DNA from: Marinomonas polaris DSM 16579
GTDB lineage: Bacteria; Pseudomonadota; Gammaproteobacteria; Pseudomonadales; Marinomonadaceae
DNA length: 64,000 nucleotides
NCBI RefSeq assembly: GCF_900129155.1
Contig: NZ_FQVF01000018.1
Span: forward strand, 1 to 64,000
Reading direction: 5' to 3'
Position 1 is the first letter of the stretch; every line of letters starts with the position of its first letter. A program made the position numbers and the translations under genes. Positions 45,534 through 55,979 of this stretch are shown here, piece by piece. The notes beneath the pieces are model-generated. The model was not told the origin of the DNA. It saw only the letters and a program-made list of their open reading frames with translations, and did no database searches.

Positions 45534-47141
45534 TTAGACCTTAAAACTAGAGATAAGATCAGATAAAGCTTTAGATTGCCCCAACACTTGTTTAGCCGCC
45601 ACGTTTGACTGCTCAGCGTTTTCACTTGTTAGTTCCGCTTCATCACGAATAGAGCGAATTCGTCCATCAATATTTTCTGAAGCAGCTGCCTGTTGTTCCA
45701 TAGCCGATGCAATCTCAATAGCCATGGCGGAAATATTTCCCATAGAAAACGTAATCGTATGCAAGGCTTCTTTTGCCTTTAATGACTGAGCAACACTTTG
45801 CTCTGCTTGTTGCTTACTTTCGCCCATTACAAGTACTGCATCTTGCGAGCCTTTTTGTAATTGAGTAATCATTATCTGAATTTGTTCTGTGGAATCCTGA
45901 GTGCGCTTAGCAAGCGTTCGAACTTCATCAGCAACGACGGCAAAACCACGTCCCTGCTCACCGGCACGAGCCGCTTCAATCGCCGCATTCAATGCGAGCA
46001 AGTTAGTTTGGTCGGCAATGCCTCGAATCGAATCTAAGATACTACCAACATCAGAGGTTTCTTTTTCCAAGGCCTGAAGCACTCGTGATGCTTTTTCAAC
46101 GCCTTCAGATAATTGTTGAATTGATAAAACACTGTTATTCACAACCGACTCTACTTCTTTTGCGATGCAATCGGATTCTTTCGCAGCTGTCGCCGCTGCA
46201 TCAGCACTGTTAGCAACATGACGCACTGTGGTTTGCATCTCTGCAACAACACCAGCAATACCCGATGTTTCTTTTTGCAACCCCTGCATACCAATACGCG
46301 TTTTATTTGAGGCAACCAGCATTTGCTCGCCGGCTACCGACAACTGAGCTGATTGACCCTGCTGAGTCACAACAAGAGAATGGATACCCTTAATAAACAC
46401 GTTAAAACTGTGTGCGACGGAGGCCAACTCATCATTACCCTTATCATCAAGGCGAACCGTTAAATCGCGGGCACCAACAGAAATATTATGCAGAGACGAT
46501 TCAAGCGAATTTAAATCTGGAAGCACACGGCGACGTAAAATAACTATCACACCAACAATCACAACACCCGAAATTAAACTGCTGATCAAAGATAAAAATT
46601 TAGAATCTTCAAGAGTCTCAATCGAAGCTACTGCACTCTTATCAAGTTGATCAGATAACTCATTAGCAATTTGCTCTAATGATTGAGCCAAACGCGCCGA
46701 TTCTTGATCTAGACCACCAGCGCCTTTCATTAAACTATTACCAGCATCAGTGCCATTATTAATATAAGCAGAGGCCATTTCTCGACCTACTTTGTAAACC
46801 TGGTTCAATTGCTGCTCTAACTCATTTACGCGAGAGCGGTAACTAGGCATGATTCGAGTCAGTTCTTGTAAGCTCTTCATAGCACTTTTCATGCTCGCAT
46901 CAACTTCGGGTAACGCCTCATCACTGCGCGTTGCGCCCATATCCGTCAAAAACTGTTGCACTTGCACAACGTAATAACGAGCATCCTTCATAGCGGACAC
47001 CGCATCAGAGATAACCACTTGCTGACGAATGGCAGCTTCGTTACGAGTTAAGCCCTGCTTGCTAAGTAAATAAAGCGCAGACAAGGCTACCAATACAATA
47101 ACAATGACCAAATTCATGATACGGCTGATCTTCATGTTCAA
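45534..47141 (-). CDS. Methyl-accepting chemotaxis protein
   Basis: The 535-residue protein has an N-terminal membrane helix ([17 protein letters not shown]), a helical periplasmic sensor domain (about 30-185), a second helix ([18 protein letters not shown]), a HAMP domain, and the cytoplasmic signalling hairpin with the conserved tip ([20 protein letters not shown]). It would sense a ligand and control CheA. The ligand is not predictable. It is not near other chemotaxis genes and lies between icd and purB. Confidence 0.93.
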   Translation of the reverse strand: MNMKISRIMNLVIVIVLVALSALYLLSKQGLTRNEAAIRQQVVISDAVSAMKDARYYVVQVQQFLTDMGATRSDEALPEVDASMKSAMKSLQELTRIMPSYRSRVNELEQQLNQVYKVGREMASAYINNGTDAGNSLMKGAGGLDQESARLAQSLEQIANELSDQLDKSAVASIETLEDSKFLSLISSLISGVVIVGVIVILRRRVLPDLNSLESSLHNISVGARDLTVRLDDKGNDELASVAHSFNVFIKGIHSLVVTQQGQSAQLSVAGEQMLVASNKTRIGMQGLQKETSGIAGVVAEMQTTVRHVANSADAAATAAKESDCIAKEVESVVNNSVLSIQQLSEGVEKASRVLQALEKETSDVGSILDSIRGIADQTNLLALNAAIEAARAGEQGRGFAVVADEVRTLAKRTQDSTEQIQIMITQLQKGSQDAVLVMGESKQQAEQSVAQSLKAKEALHTITFSMGNISAMAIEIASAMEQQAAASENIDGRIRSIRDEAELTSENAEQSNVAAKQVLGQSKALSDLISSFKV

Positions 47142-47350
47142 TACTTTCCTAAATAACTTCTAAAAGGGCGTTAATTTGGCAGCATCATACAAGTGAGAAG
47201 AGTTTAAAACACCTTGATTTAACAAAAATATACTCAAAAAAACGAGTAATTAATAAACAGAACAAAAGACCAACTGTTTATAAGCTCATTAAAACTAAAC
47301 CGCCTTCTGCAAATATACAGTCTGGCGTAGCGGTAGGCCGCGCTTTTGCC

Positions 47351-47356
47351 TATAAT
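47351..47356 (+). promoter_or_regulatory. Candidate -10 box of purB
   Basis: A perfect TATAAT lies 38 bp before the purB start. No good -35 box is visible at 17 bp, so the promoter is only partly supported. Confidence 0.35.
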
Positions 47357-47358
47357 AG

Positions 47359-48768
<1,410 letters not shown>

Positions 48769-48790
48769 TCATTACTTTAACAAGTAAATA

Positions 48791-48816
48791 AAAGAGCCGA
48801 TTTATCGGCTCTTTTT
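48791..48816 (+). terminator. Terminator after purB
   Basis: Stem AAAGAGCCGA/TCGGCTCTTT with loop TTTA, then TT. Confidence 0.85.
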
Positions 48817-48881
48817 GCCTTCAAGGCTGCTAATCTTTAGCAATATCACTACTTTCTTTGTTCTTTTTTATTGAGCGATTT

Positions 48882-50084
48882 ATGACAGACCTAAATACAC
48901 CGTTGGCTATTCTTGGTGGCATGACAGCCCAAACCTTTATCGACGAATATTGGCAGAAAAAGCCTTTGTTAATTCGCGGTGGTCTTGTCGATTTCGCTGT
49001 GCCATTGGAAGCCGATGAGCTTGCAGGCATGGCAATGGAAGAAGAAATTGAATCTCGTATTGTGATCGAGAACGGACTAAGACCTTGGGAAATGCGCCAA
49101 GGACCTTTTACCGAAGACACTTTTGCTACCTTGCCTGAAAAAGAATGGACGTTATTAGTCCAAGCCGTTGACCATTGGGTACCAGAAGTTCAAACACTTA
49201 AAGAACGATTTGAGTTTTTACCCAGCTGGCGCTTAGACGACGTCATGGTAAGCTATGCAACAGAAGGCGGTAGTGTTGGCCCACATTACGACCAATACGA
49301 TGTGTTCTTAGTACAAGTATCAGGTAAACGTCGATGGCAGGTATTGTCGCCAGATGAATACCAAGATTCTGCGATCCCCAACATCAAATTACATATTTTA
49401 GACAACTTCCCTGTCAATTCAGAAATGGATTGGGAAGTGGAAGCTGGCGATATTCTATATTTGCCGCCTAACTTTGCACACAATGGCCGATCATTAGACG
49501 ACGAGTGCATGACTTATTCCATCGGTTTTCGTGCGCCAAGTATGCAAGATGTCTTAACAGGTGTTCGCGATAAACTTTGCGAAGCTGACAATGTTAAAGA
49601 TCGCTTTGCCGCACCTGAAACAGCAAATCGTCAACACAGTGCGCACATCAGCAAAGACGATATTCAATACCTACAAACACAACTGGCTCGCCTTATTAAT
49701 CAGCCAGACCTACTGGCTGAATGGTTAGGGGAAACGATGAGCGAGAGCAAGTATCCTGAATACCTCGTACCACTGAATCATGAAGAATTAAACGAAGCAT
49801 TTAGCAGTGCGACACAAGGTCAAACTTTTATTCGCCCTGGCGATGCGCGTATTTGTTACTATGTTCAACAGAACACTGAGAACAAAGGTAAGATTAGCGT
49901 GTTTTGTAACGGTGAACACTTACTTGTGGATGCAGAACTAACGAGCTTTGTTGAAGCCGTTTGCCATCAAGTTGAGTTTGATTTTTCTGGGCTAGATTTG
50001 AAACAAAATACAGATCTAGAACCTCTTGTGCGCTTTCTCATTCGCCAGCAAGGGCTGATCGAATTGGTTGCACCAGAAGAATAA
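48882..50084 (+). CDS. roxA: Ribosomal oxygenase RoxA (JmjC arginine hydroxylase)
   Basis: RoxA (YcfD) hydroxylates an arginine of ribosomal protein L16 using Fe(II), 2-oxoglutarate and O2. The 400-residue protein has TFIDEYWQKKPLLIRGGL at the start and the JmjC iron site HYDQYD with a distal His in PPNFAHNG, then a C-terminal dimerisation/winged-helix part. ATG 48882 was preferred to the in-frame ATG 48858 because it matches the family start. It follows purB, as in relatives. Confidence 0.92.
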   Translation: MTDLNTPLAILGGMTAQTFIDEYWQKKPLLIRGGLVDFAVPLEADELAGMAMEEEIESRIVIENGLRPWEMRQGPFTEDTFATLPEKEWTLLVQAVDHWVPEVQTLKERFEFLPSWRLDDVMVSYATEGGSVGPHYDQYDVFLVQVSGKRRWQVLSPDEYQDSAIPNIKLHILDNFPVNSEMDWEVEAGDILYLPPNFAHNGRSLDDECMTYSIGFRAPSMQDVLTGVRDKLCEADNVKDRFAAPETANRQHSAHISKDDIQYLQTQLARLINQPDLLAEWLGETMSESKYPEYLVPLNHEELNEAFSSATQGQTFIRPGDARICYYVQQNTENKGKISVFCNGEHLLVDAELTSFVEAVCHQVEFDFSGLDLKQNTDLEPLVRFLIRQQGLIELVAPEE

Positions 50085-50113
50085 AAGAACGCAATATTAA
50101 GTAAGGTATTCAC

Positions 50114-50530
50114 ATGAAGGTTTTAACGTCAGACTGGAACAGCAGCAAAGATCAGCTTACCTTTGTGCGCAAACAAGTCTTTATCATTGAGCAAGGTATC
50201 GACCCAAAAGACGAATGGGACGAGCTAGATGAAGACGCCGTACACTTTGTATCCTTTGGTACGACAGCGGTTCCTACAGGAACCTGCCGCTTAACAGAAA
50301 ACGGACAAATTAGTCGACTTGCTGTTTTACCTGCATATCGTCATCAGGGTTATGGTGAAATGCTGTTAAACCGAGCAATGAAAGTTGCCAGAGAGATGGG
50401 AATTCGCAAAGTCTTTTTGCATGCTCAAGTTGACGTACAGACCTTCTATGAAAAACAAAAATTTCACGGTGATAGTAAAGTCTTTTTAGAAGCTGGAAAA
50501 ATGCATATTCGCATGGAACGAGACATTTAG
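50114..50530 (+). CDS. GNAT-family N-acetyltransferase
   Basis: The 138-residue protein has the ElaA-like entry LTFVRKQVFIIEQGIDPKDE and the acetyl-CoA binding loop RHQGYGEMLL in LAVLPAYRHQGYG. Substrate is unknown. It lies 29 bp after roxA with an AAGG ribosome site and ends before a terminator, so it may be cotranscribed with roxA. Confidence 0.85.
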   Translation: MKVLTSDWNSSKDQLTFVRKQVFIIEQGIDPKDEWDELDEDAVHFVSFGTTAVPTGTCRLTENGQISRLAVLPAYRHQGYGEMLLNRAMKVAREMGIRKVFLHAQVDVQTFYEKQKFHGDSKVFLEAGKMHIRMERDI

Positions 50531-50558
50531 CTTTATCTTTACCAGCCCATTTAAAACA

Positions 50559-50597
50559 AAAAAGCGAGTCATCCAATATGGGTCGACTCGCTTTTTT
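50559..50597. terminator. Terminator between the acetyltransferase gene and fklB
   Basis: A 12-bp stem (AAAAAGCGAGTC with GACTCGCTTTTT) with a 14-base loop, flanked by A and T, serves the convergent genes. Confidence 0.8.
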
Positions 50598-50647
50598 ATG
50601 CATTTCTCTTAATACACTGTTTTAATGTATTGCTTTAAGCTATTTTA

Positions 50648-51268
50648 TTAAACAACAGCAATTAGCTCAACATCGAATTGTAAAACAGAGAAAGGTTGAA
50701 TCATCGCGCCAGCGCCTTGAGCGCCGTAAGCCAATTCAGCAGGAATAGTAAGACGGTACTTCGCGCCTTCTTTCATCAACTGAAGACCTTCAGTCCAACC
50801 TGCGATAACGCCAGTTAGAGGGAATTCAATTGGCTCGCCACGAGCGATAGAGCTATCAAATACTTGTCCGTCAATCAAACGGCCTTCGTAATGTACACGA
50901 ACAGTCGCTTCACGGCTTGGTGTTGCACCCGTACCTTCTTCAAGAACTTCAAACTGCAGACCACTTTCAGTCGTTTGAACGCCTTCTTTTGTTTTGTTTG
51001 TAGCAAGAAAGTCTTCGCCCGCTTTCACATTCTCTTCAGACTCTGCACGGCCTTTTTCTTCCATTTTTTGCTGTAGTTCAGCAAAAGCAGCTTCTAGCTC
51101 TGCGCCAGGAACACGCATTTCAGTTCCGTTTAGTGCATCTTCAATCGCAGCAAAAAGATGCGTTAGAGACAATTCACCAAGATCGCTACCACGTAGTTGA
51201 TCACCAATTTGACGACCAATGCCGTATGCGATTTTTGCTTCGTTAGAGTCGAACGACAGTTCTGACAT
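50648..51268 (-). CDS. fklB: FKBP-type peptidyl-prolyl isomerase FklB
   Basis: The 206-residue protein has the N-terminal FKBP dimerisation domain (AKIAYGIGRQIGDQLRGSD) and a C-terminal FKBP domain (VRVHYEGRLIDGQVFDSSIA, PIEFPLTGVIAGWTEGLQLM, YRLTIPAELAYGAQGAG). It lacks a signal peptide, which points to the cytoplasmic FklB rather than periplasmic FkpA. It accelerates proline isomerisation during folding. It faces the small iron-regulated candidate gene across a 191-bp gap. Confidence 0.93.
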   Translation of the reverse strand: MSELSFDSNEAKIAYGIGRQIGDQLRGSDLGELSLTHLFAAIEDALNGTEMRVPGAELEAAFAELQQKMEEKGRAESEENVKAGEDFLATNKTKEGVQTTESGLQFEVLEEGTGATPSREATVRVHYEGRLIDGQVFDSSIARGEPIEFPLTGVIAGWTEGLQLMKEGAKYRLTIPAELAYGAQGAGAMIQPFSVLQFDVELIAVV

Positions 51269-51396
51269 GTTTACACTCTCTTATTCGTTTACTAAAAAAT
51301 TGAACGCGTATCATAACATAGGCAAATCTCATGAGCTTGTTTTTCAAACGCCTCGACTTACCAAAACCTAAGCAGTGAAAATATATTAATCAGCCC

Positions 51397-51441
51397 TATA
51401 GATTTATTAAATGATATTCATTATCATTTAATAAATCTATA
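51397..51441. promoter_or_regulatory. Perfect 20-bp inverted repeat containing a Fur-box-like site
   Basis: Arms at 51397-51416 and 51422-51441 are perfectly complementary around TTCAT. The 19 bases at 51407-51425 match the E. coli Fur consensus (GATAATGATAATCATTATC) at 15 positions. It lies 18 bp before the small membrane-protein gene at 51460 and about 130 bp before fklB, so iron control of either is plausible. Confidence 0.7.
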
Positions 51442-51459
51442 TTCATTCAGGAGTGCGTT

Positions 51460-51681
51460 ATGAAACATAAGAGCTTTATCCCGTCTCCCAAGAGATATAT
51501 AAACGATAAAAAGCCGACCGATTATTGGGGTATGCTGTTTATTAGCTTTATCTTCTTGTCATCAATGAGCTGTTTTTTATTTGCTAATCATGGCAATCGA
51601 CAAGCTTCCAATAGCTTATCGCTTACCACTCATCAAATAAGCACAACGATAATTGACACAGATCAGAGCAGCAAAAGTTAA
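51460..51681 (+). CDS. Small membrane protein behind a Fur-box-like site
   Basis: The 73-residue protein starts behind AGGAGTG at the right spacing. It has a basic N-terminus (MKHKSFIPSPKRYINDKKPT), one membrane helix (GMLFISFIFLSSMSCFLFA, about 24-42) and a short polar tail rich in Ser and Thr. No family was recognised. The upstream inverted repeat with 15/19 match to the Fur consensus suggests expression under iron limitation; a role in iron uptake or membrane adaptation is inference. Confidence 0.6.
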   Translation: MKHKSFIPSPKRYINDKKPTDYWGMLFISFIFLSSMSCFLFANHGNRQASNSLSLTTHQISTTIIDTDQSSKS

Positions 51682-51720
51682 AAAGATTAAGCTATAGGTA
51701 CATTAAAAGAGGATCTTGCC

Positions 51721-52203
51721 ATGTTACCTAAAATAAACACCATTGTTTACGCTTGCGATCTAGACGGTAAAACACAGGCCGCTATGGAGCTAGTACTGAG
51801 CTTAGCCAAAACTCATGGGGCAAAAGTCATATTAATGCATGCAATTGAGCCTTTAAATGCTCAAGCATCAAATATGATAAACAACTATATTACCGAAGAA
51901 GTTAGAAATGCAATGCGCAAAGATGCCATCACAGACATCAATACGCGCATGGATAAATTGCTAGCTGAATTTATGGAAAAGTATTCAGAAGAACTGTCTA
52001 GTTTAGAAACAGCTCCTGAAACCTTGATAGTCAATGGCGCTCCAGCTGACTCTATTCAGCGCATTGCAAAAGAAAAAAATGCTGATTTAATTGTTATGAA
52101 TAGCCGAACACATGGCCGACTAAGCCAAATGATCATTGGCTCAACGGCAAATAAAGTCATTCACACCAGCTCAATTCCAGTGCTAGTTGTACCGATAAAG
52201 TAA
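51721..52203 (+). CDS. Universal stress protein (UspA family)
   Basis: The 160-residue protein has the Usp fold (TIVYACDLDGKTQAAMELVL, then KVILMHAIEPLN) and the ATP-binding loop NSRTHGRLSQMIIGSTANKV, ending in VLVVPIK. It is probably an ATP-binding member of the family. Role in stress survival is known for the family but not defined. Its last codons start a 20-bp tandem repeat that runs beyond the stop codon. Confidence 0.9.
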   Translation: MLPKINTIVYACDLDGKTQAAMELVLSLAKTHGAKVILMHAIEPLNAQASNMINNYITEEVRNAMRKDAITDINTRMDKLLAEFMEKYSEELSSLETAPETLIVNGAPADSIQRIAKEKNADLIVMNSRTHGRLSQMIIGSTANKVIHTSSIPVLVVPIK

Positions 52204-52244
52204 CGGTTGTACCGATAAAATAGCTGTTGTGCCAATAAAATAAC
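52185..52244. repeat. Three imperfect 20-bp tandem repeats at the end of the Usp gene
   Basis: Units at 52185-52204, 52205-52224 and 52225-52244 each read approximately GTTGTACCGATAAAATAAC. The first contains the gene's last codons and stop; the second and third contain in-frame copies of a VPIK-stop and V-stop context. This looks like local slippage duplication. Confidence 0.75.
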
Positions 52245-52282
52245 ACGTTACTCTAGTCACACTTCTCTGTGTCCGATACACT

Positions 52283-52302
52283 TACTGTATATATAAACAG
52301 TA
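52283..52302. promoter_or_regulatory. LexA (SOS) box before topB
   Basis: The sequence TACTGTATATATAAACAGTA matches the E. coli SOS consensus TACTGTATATATATACAGTA at 19 of 20 positions. It is extended to a 13-bp inverted repeat (52276-52309) and ends nine bases before the topB start, so LexA would block transcription of topB. Confidence 0.85.
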
Positions 52303-52311
52303 AGTGTATTT

Positions 52312-54324
52312 ATGATTCTTTATATTGCCGAAAAACCCAGCCTTGCCCGAGCGATTGCAGCCGCCCTTCCCTCACCACAAAAAAAAGAAGAGGGCTGTAT
52401 TTGGTTGCCTAATGGTGACTGCGTTAGTTGGTGTATCGGCCACTTGCTCGAACAAGCTGAGCCTCATCAATATAATCCAGCTTATAAAAGTTGGAATTTA
52501 GACCACTTGCCTATCATTCCGACTGACTGGCAATGGCAAGAAAAAGCCAACACAAAGAAACAACTTGGCATTTTAAAAAAATTGATTAAAAAAGCCACTG
52601 TTTTAGTTCATGCAGGAGACCCGGATAGAGAAGGCCAATTGCTGGTCGATGAAGTACTTCACTACACCAAGGTTCCAGCACAGAAACTGAAAAACACTCA
52701 ACGACTTTTGGTAAATGATTTAACACCTTCTGCGGTAAAGAAAGCACTTAGCAATTTGCGTTCAAATAATGAATTTGCGGCGCTATCTCGATCGGCGTTG
52801 GGTCGTGCTCGTGCAGACTGGTTGTTCGGCTTAAACCTAACACGTGCTTATACCATCAGGGGCCGTCAAGCTGGCTACCAAGGTGTTCTATCTATTGGGC
52901 GAGTGCAAACGCCAGTACTAGGACTTGTTGCTGCTAGGGACAAAGAAAGAGAAGCCTTTGTTCCAAAAAACTTTTATCAAGTATGGGCGAGCATACAAAC
53001 AACTCAAGATGCCATATTTCAAGCTAAATGGTTGCCTAGTGAAGCTTGCCAACCTTACATGGACGATGAAAACCGAGTGCTAAGCTTGCCGCTTGCGCAA
53101 AACGTCGCCAATCGCATTACCAATAAACCAGCGATTGTGATTGAAGCAAATTACAAACAAAAGAAGCAACCAGCGCCACTACCCTACAGTTTGTCAGCAC
53201 TTCAAATTGATGCAGCAAAAGCATTTTCTCTTTCCGCCCAGCAAGTGTTAGATACTTGCCAAACTCTTTATGAGCGTCATCAGATAATCACCTACCCTAG
53301 ATCCGATTGCCGTTATTTACCCACTCAACAGCACAAAGACGCTGCAGCTATTATCGCCGCTCTCACTCGTTCGGGAGGTGATATACAACAAGGCGCAGAG
53401 AACGCCGATGCATCACGAAAAAGTAAAGCGTGGAACGATAAACAAGTCACGGCTCACCACGCTATTATTCCAACAACTCAAGCTCACAAAGCGGCATCAC
53501 TTTCCAAAACAGAGGCGCTGGTATTTAACTTGATTGCCCGCCAATATCTTATGCAGTTTTATCCTGAATACGATTATTTGGCGTCTTACATCAAATTGGA
53601 AATTGAAGGTGGGCTCTTTGAAGCGAAAGGTAACACACCTATTTCACTTGGCTGGAAAGCGCTTTTACCCAGTAAAAACAAATGCAAAGACCCTGAAGAC
53701 GAAAACCAAAACGAGCTACCAAAGCTAAGTAAGAATGAAGAACTCTGGTGTATACAAGGGCAAGTCCAAGAGAAAGTCACTACGCCACCGGCGGCTTTCA
53801 CTGACGCGACATTACTGGCTGCCATGACTGGTATCAGTCGCTTTGTGACTGATAAAGACATTCGAGCAATACTGAAAGAAACCGATGGCTTAGGTACAGA
53901 AGCAACGCGAGCGAGCATTATAGAGTTACTTTTTAAACGTGGCTTTTTGATGAGACAAGGTAAACAAATTCACGCCAGCCAAACAGGGCGCGCCTTTATT
54001 GATTGTCTACCTAAGCAACTGGTCACTCCTGATATGACGGCAAAATGGGAGTCAGCTCTTAACAGTATTAGTCTTGGAGAAGCAAGTTATCAAGAATTCA
54101 TGACAAATTTAGAAGGCAACTTAAATCAGTTACTAAGTGCTTCCCGAGATATGCCGACATCCGCATTACAAAACCTACCGCCGCCAACAAAGAGTCCTTT
54201 CGCTAAACGAAAAGGCTCAACAAACAAAAGGACGACAGGTACAAGAAAAACAACCGGAACGAAATCTATCAGTACAAAAACGACAAGCTCAAATACAAAA
54301 AGACGCTCAAAAGCGCCTTCTTAG
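52312..54324 (+). CDS. topB: DNA topoisomerase III
   Basis: TopB decatenates DNA and, with RecQ and SSB, resolves replication and recombination intermediates. The 670-residue type IA enzyme starts MILYIAEKPSLARAIAAALP, has the Toprim DPDRE at 103-107 and the catalytic Tyr328 in IITYPRSDCRYL. The C-terminus is a Lys/Thr/Ser-rich tail (about 620-670). No clear ribosome site precedes the ATG because a LexA box lies nine bases upstream; SOS induction is predicted. Confidence 0.97.
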   Translation: MILYIAEKPSLARAIAAALPSPQKKEEGCIWLPNGDCVSWCIGHLLEQAEPHQYNPAYKSWNLDHLPIIPTDWQWQEKANTKKQLGILKKLIKKATVLVHAGDPDREGQLLVDEVLHYTKVPAQKLKNTQRLLVNDLTPSAVKKALSNLRSNNEFAALSRSALGRARADWLFGLNLTRAYTIRGRQAGYQGVLSIGRVQTPVLGLVAARDKEREAFVPKNFYQVWASIQTTQDAIFQAKWLPSEACQPYMDDENRVLSLPLAQNVANRITNKPAIVIEANYKQKKQPAPLPYSLSALQIDAAKAFSLSAQQVLDTCQTLYERHQIITYPRSDCRYLPTQQHKDAAAIIAALTRSGGDIQQGAENADASRKSKAWNDKQVTAHHAIIPTTQAHKAASLSKTEALVFNLIARQYLMQFYPEYDYLASYIKLEIEGGLFEAKGNTPISLGWKALLPSKNKCKDPEDENQNELPKLSKNEELWCIQGQVQEKVTTPPAAFTDATLLAAMTGISRFVTDKDIRAILKETDGLGTEATRASIIELLFKRGFLMRQGKQIHASQTGRAFIDCLPKQLVTPDMTAKWESALNSISLGEASYQEFMTNLEGNLNQLLSASRDMPTSALQNLPPPTKSPFAKRKGSTNKRTTGTRKTTGTKSISTKTTSSNTKRRSKAPS

Positions 54325-54365
54325 TCTATTCAATATTGTTCATTCCACATTTTATTAACGAACAA

Positions 54366-54986
54366 TCAACCGATCGCGAGCCATACACCAACACCAACCA
54401 TTAATGTACCAGCAATACGGTTCATGATGCGTACATTACCACTTTGCATAAGAATAGATTTCAAAGTTCTCCCGCCTGCAGCGTAAATAAGCAAACAAGT
54501 GAGTTCGAGCGTTAAAATGATGGCAATTAATACAATCAATTGACCAGTAAGTGGGCGACTAGCATCTAAAAAAGGTGGCAATAAAGCGACAAAAAAAGCC
54601 CAGCCCTTAGGATTAGCAATTGCGGTCACAAACCCTTGTGAGATTAAATCTAAACGTGAGGCAGGCTTGGCTCCAGCGGCGTCTGCTTTAATGGCCATTT
54701 TACCTTTAGACAACCACATCTGAATCCCAACGAAGGCAAGATAGGCACCGCCTATATATTTCAACACCATAAACACACTAGGATAATTCAATAATAATGC
54801 AGCAACACCAATCGCGGATAAGATAGCCACAGTTGCAACACCTACTAACTCACCCAACATCATCCAAAGTGCGCGCTTAACGCCAATAGTCATTCCCAAC
54901 GTCATGGCTAATGTCATACACATGCCTGGCGTAATAGAGACAAAAAAGAAGGTTGGTATAAAGGCGGAGAGCAGTGCTAAATTCAC
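54366..54986 (-). CDS. LysE/RhtB-family amino-acid exporter
   Basis: The 206-residue protein has about six membrane helices and the family start (IPTFFFVSITPGMCMTLAMT, then MLGELVGVATVAILSAIG, AIANPKGWAFFVALLPPFLD). Members export amino acids such as lysine, threonine or homoserine. Substrate unknown. It faces topB convergently with only 41 bp between them. Confidence 0.9.
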   Translation of the reverse strand: MNLALLSAFIPTFFFVSITPGMCMTLAMTLGMTIGVKRALWMMLGELVGVATVAILSAIGVAALLLNYPSVFMVLKYIGGAYLAFVGIQMWLSKGKMAIKADAAGAKPASRLDLISQGFVTAIANPKGWAFFVALLPPFLDASRPLTGQLIVLIAIILTLELTCLLIYAAGGRTLKSILMQSGNVRIMNRIAGTLMVGVGVWLAIG

Positions 54987-55106
54987 AAGAGATCCTTATC
55001 TAACATGTAGTAATTTATGGGACAAAATTCTCATGACTTAGCATAAGTAGCAAGTACTAAAATACGGATAAATGGACTTGACCTTAAAATATCAACAGAA
55101 GGGAAA

Positions 55107-55889
55107 CTAAAAATGTTTTTTTGTTTTAAATGTGGAGTCCTCAATAAACTTGCTCCATTCATCATCCAACTCACCCTCATCTTCACTATCCATATTTTTA
55201 GTCATCTCTTCTTCTGCTTTTTGCAAAGCAAGATCGTCTTCAATTTCTTGCAGCAGATCTTTAAGCTTAAGAATAGCAGGTTGAGCTTCGACAGACTCTT
55301 TGATGGGCGTTAATTGCGACAAAGCCTCTTTATACATTTCTATAGCTGTGTCCATTTGACCACTCAAAAATGCCTTACGAGCAAGGTAGGCATGATAATC
55401 CGAATTAACTTTGTAGTGATAAAAATTTAATAACTTACTGTATCGATAAACAACATCTTGATCGATGGTTTTTTCTTTCTGCGATAAAATTAAATAGGAT
55501 TTGAAGGACTCAAAGAGGCGCTTTACTTCTATTATAAGCAATTCATCATTCATCGGCTTAGCACGTCTTTTCTGCGTGTTCGTTTGGAACTCTGCCATTT
55601 CTTCTGCTAAATGACCGCGACGACGAGTTAATGTTGGATCTGGTTGCAATTCAATAAGCTGATCGTATATAGCGATCATTCGAGAAAATAACCACATTCT
55701 CATATCTTTGGGCTGATACTGGGGAGGCATCTCATCAAGATAGCGACGCACCTGACGCAATTGATTATTAAGCGTTGTCACTTTACGCAATTTTTCCAAT
55801 CGAGCCTGCTCTTTTAACTGCAGAAAAATTGCGAAGGCAATAAATCCACCGATAACGAGCAAAAGCACTGTAATGGTAACGGCTGTCAT
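55107..55889 (-). CDS. Membrane-anchored helical protein of unknown function
   Basis: The 260-residue protein has an N-terminal membrane helix (ITVLLLVIGGFIAFAIFLQL), then a largely helical cytoplasmic part with TPR-like stretches (MDTAIEMYKEALSQLT) and a very acidic tail (DSEDEGELDDEW). A segment (VRRYLDEMPPQYQPKDMRMW) echoes a segment in the upstream gene (MISDRYMARDTKIFLI), and both have the same layout, so the two may be distant paralogues. No named family recognised. Confidence 0.6.
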   Translation of the reverse strand: MTAVTITVLLLVIGGFIAFAIFLQLKEQARLEKLRKVTTLNNQLRQVRRYLDEMPPQYQPKDMRMWLFSRMIAIYDQLIELQPDPTLTRRRGHLAEEMAEFQTNTQKRRAKPMNDELLIIEVKRLFESFKSYLILSQKEKTIDQDVVYRYSKLLNFYHYKVNSDYHAYLARKAFLSGQMDTAIEMYKEALSQLTPIKESVEAQPAILKLKDLLQEIEDDLALQKAEEEMTKNMDSEDEGELDDEWSKFIEDSTFKTKKHF

Positions 55890-55979
55890 ATGATGAGTAG
55901 TTTACCTTAGTAATATTTATATACGAAACGCCTGCAGGCTTCAAAAGTACGAATACGAATAAAATTCGCCAACTTACTT

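Noticed and set aside
52185..52244. CRISPR-like repeat array
   Set aside because: The three units are directly adjacent with no spacers, so this is a short tandem duplication.
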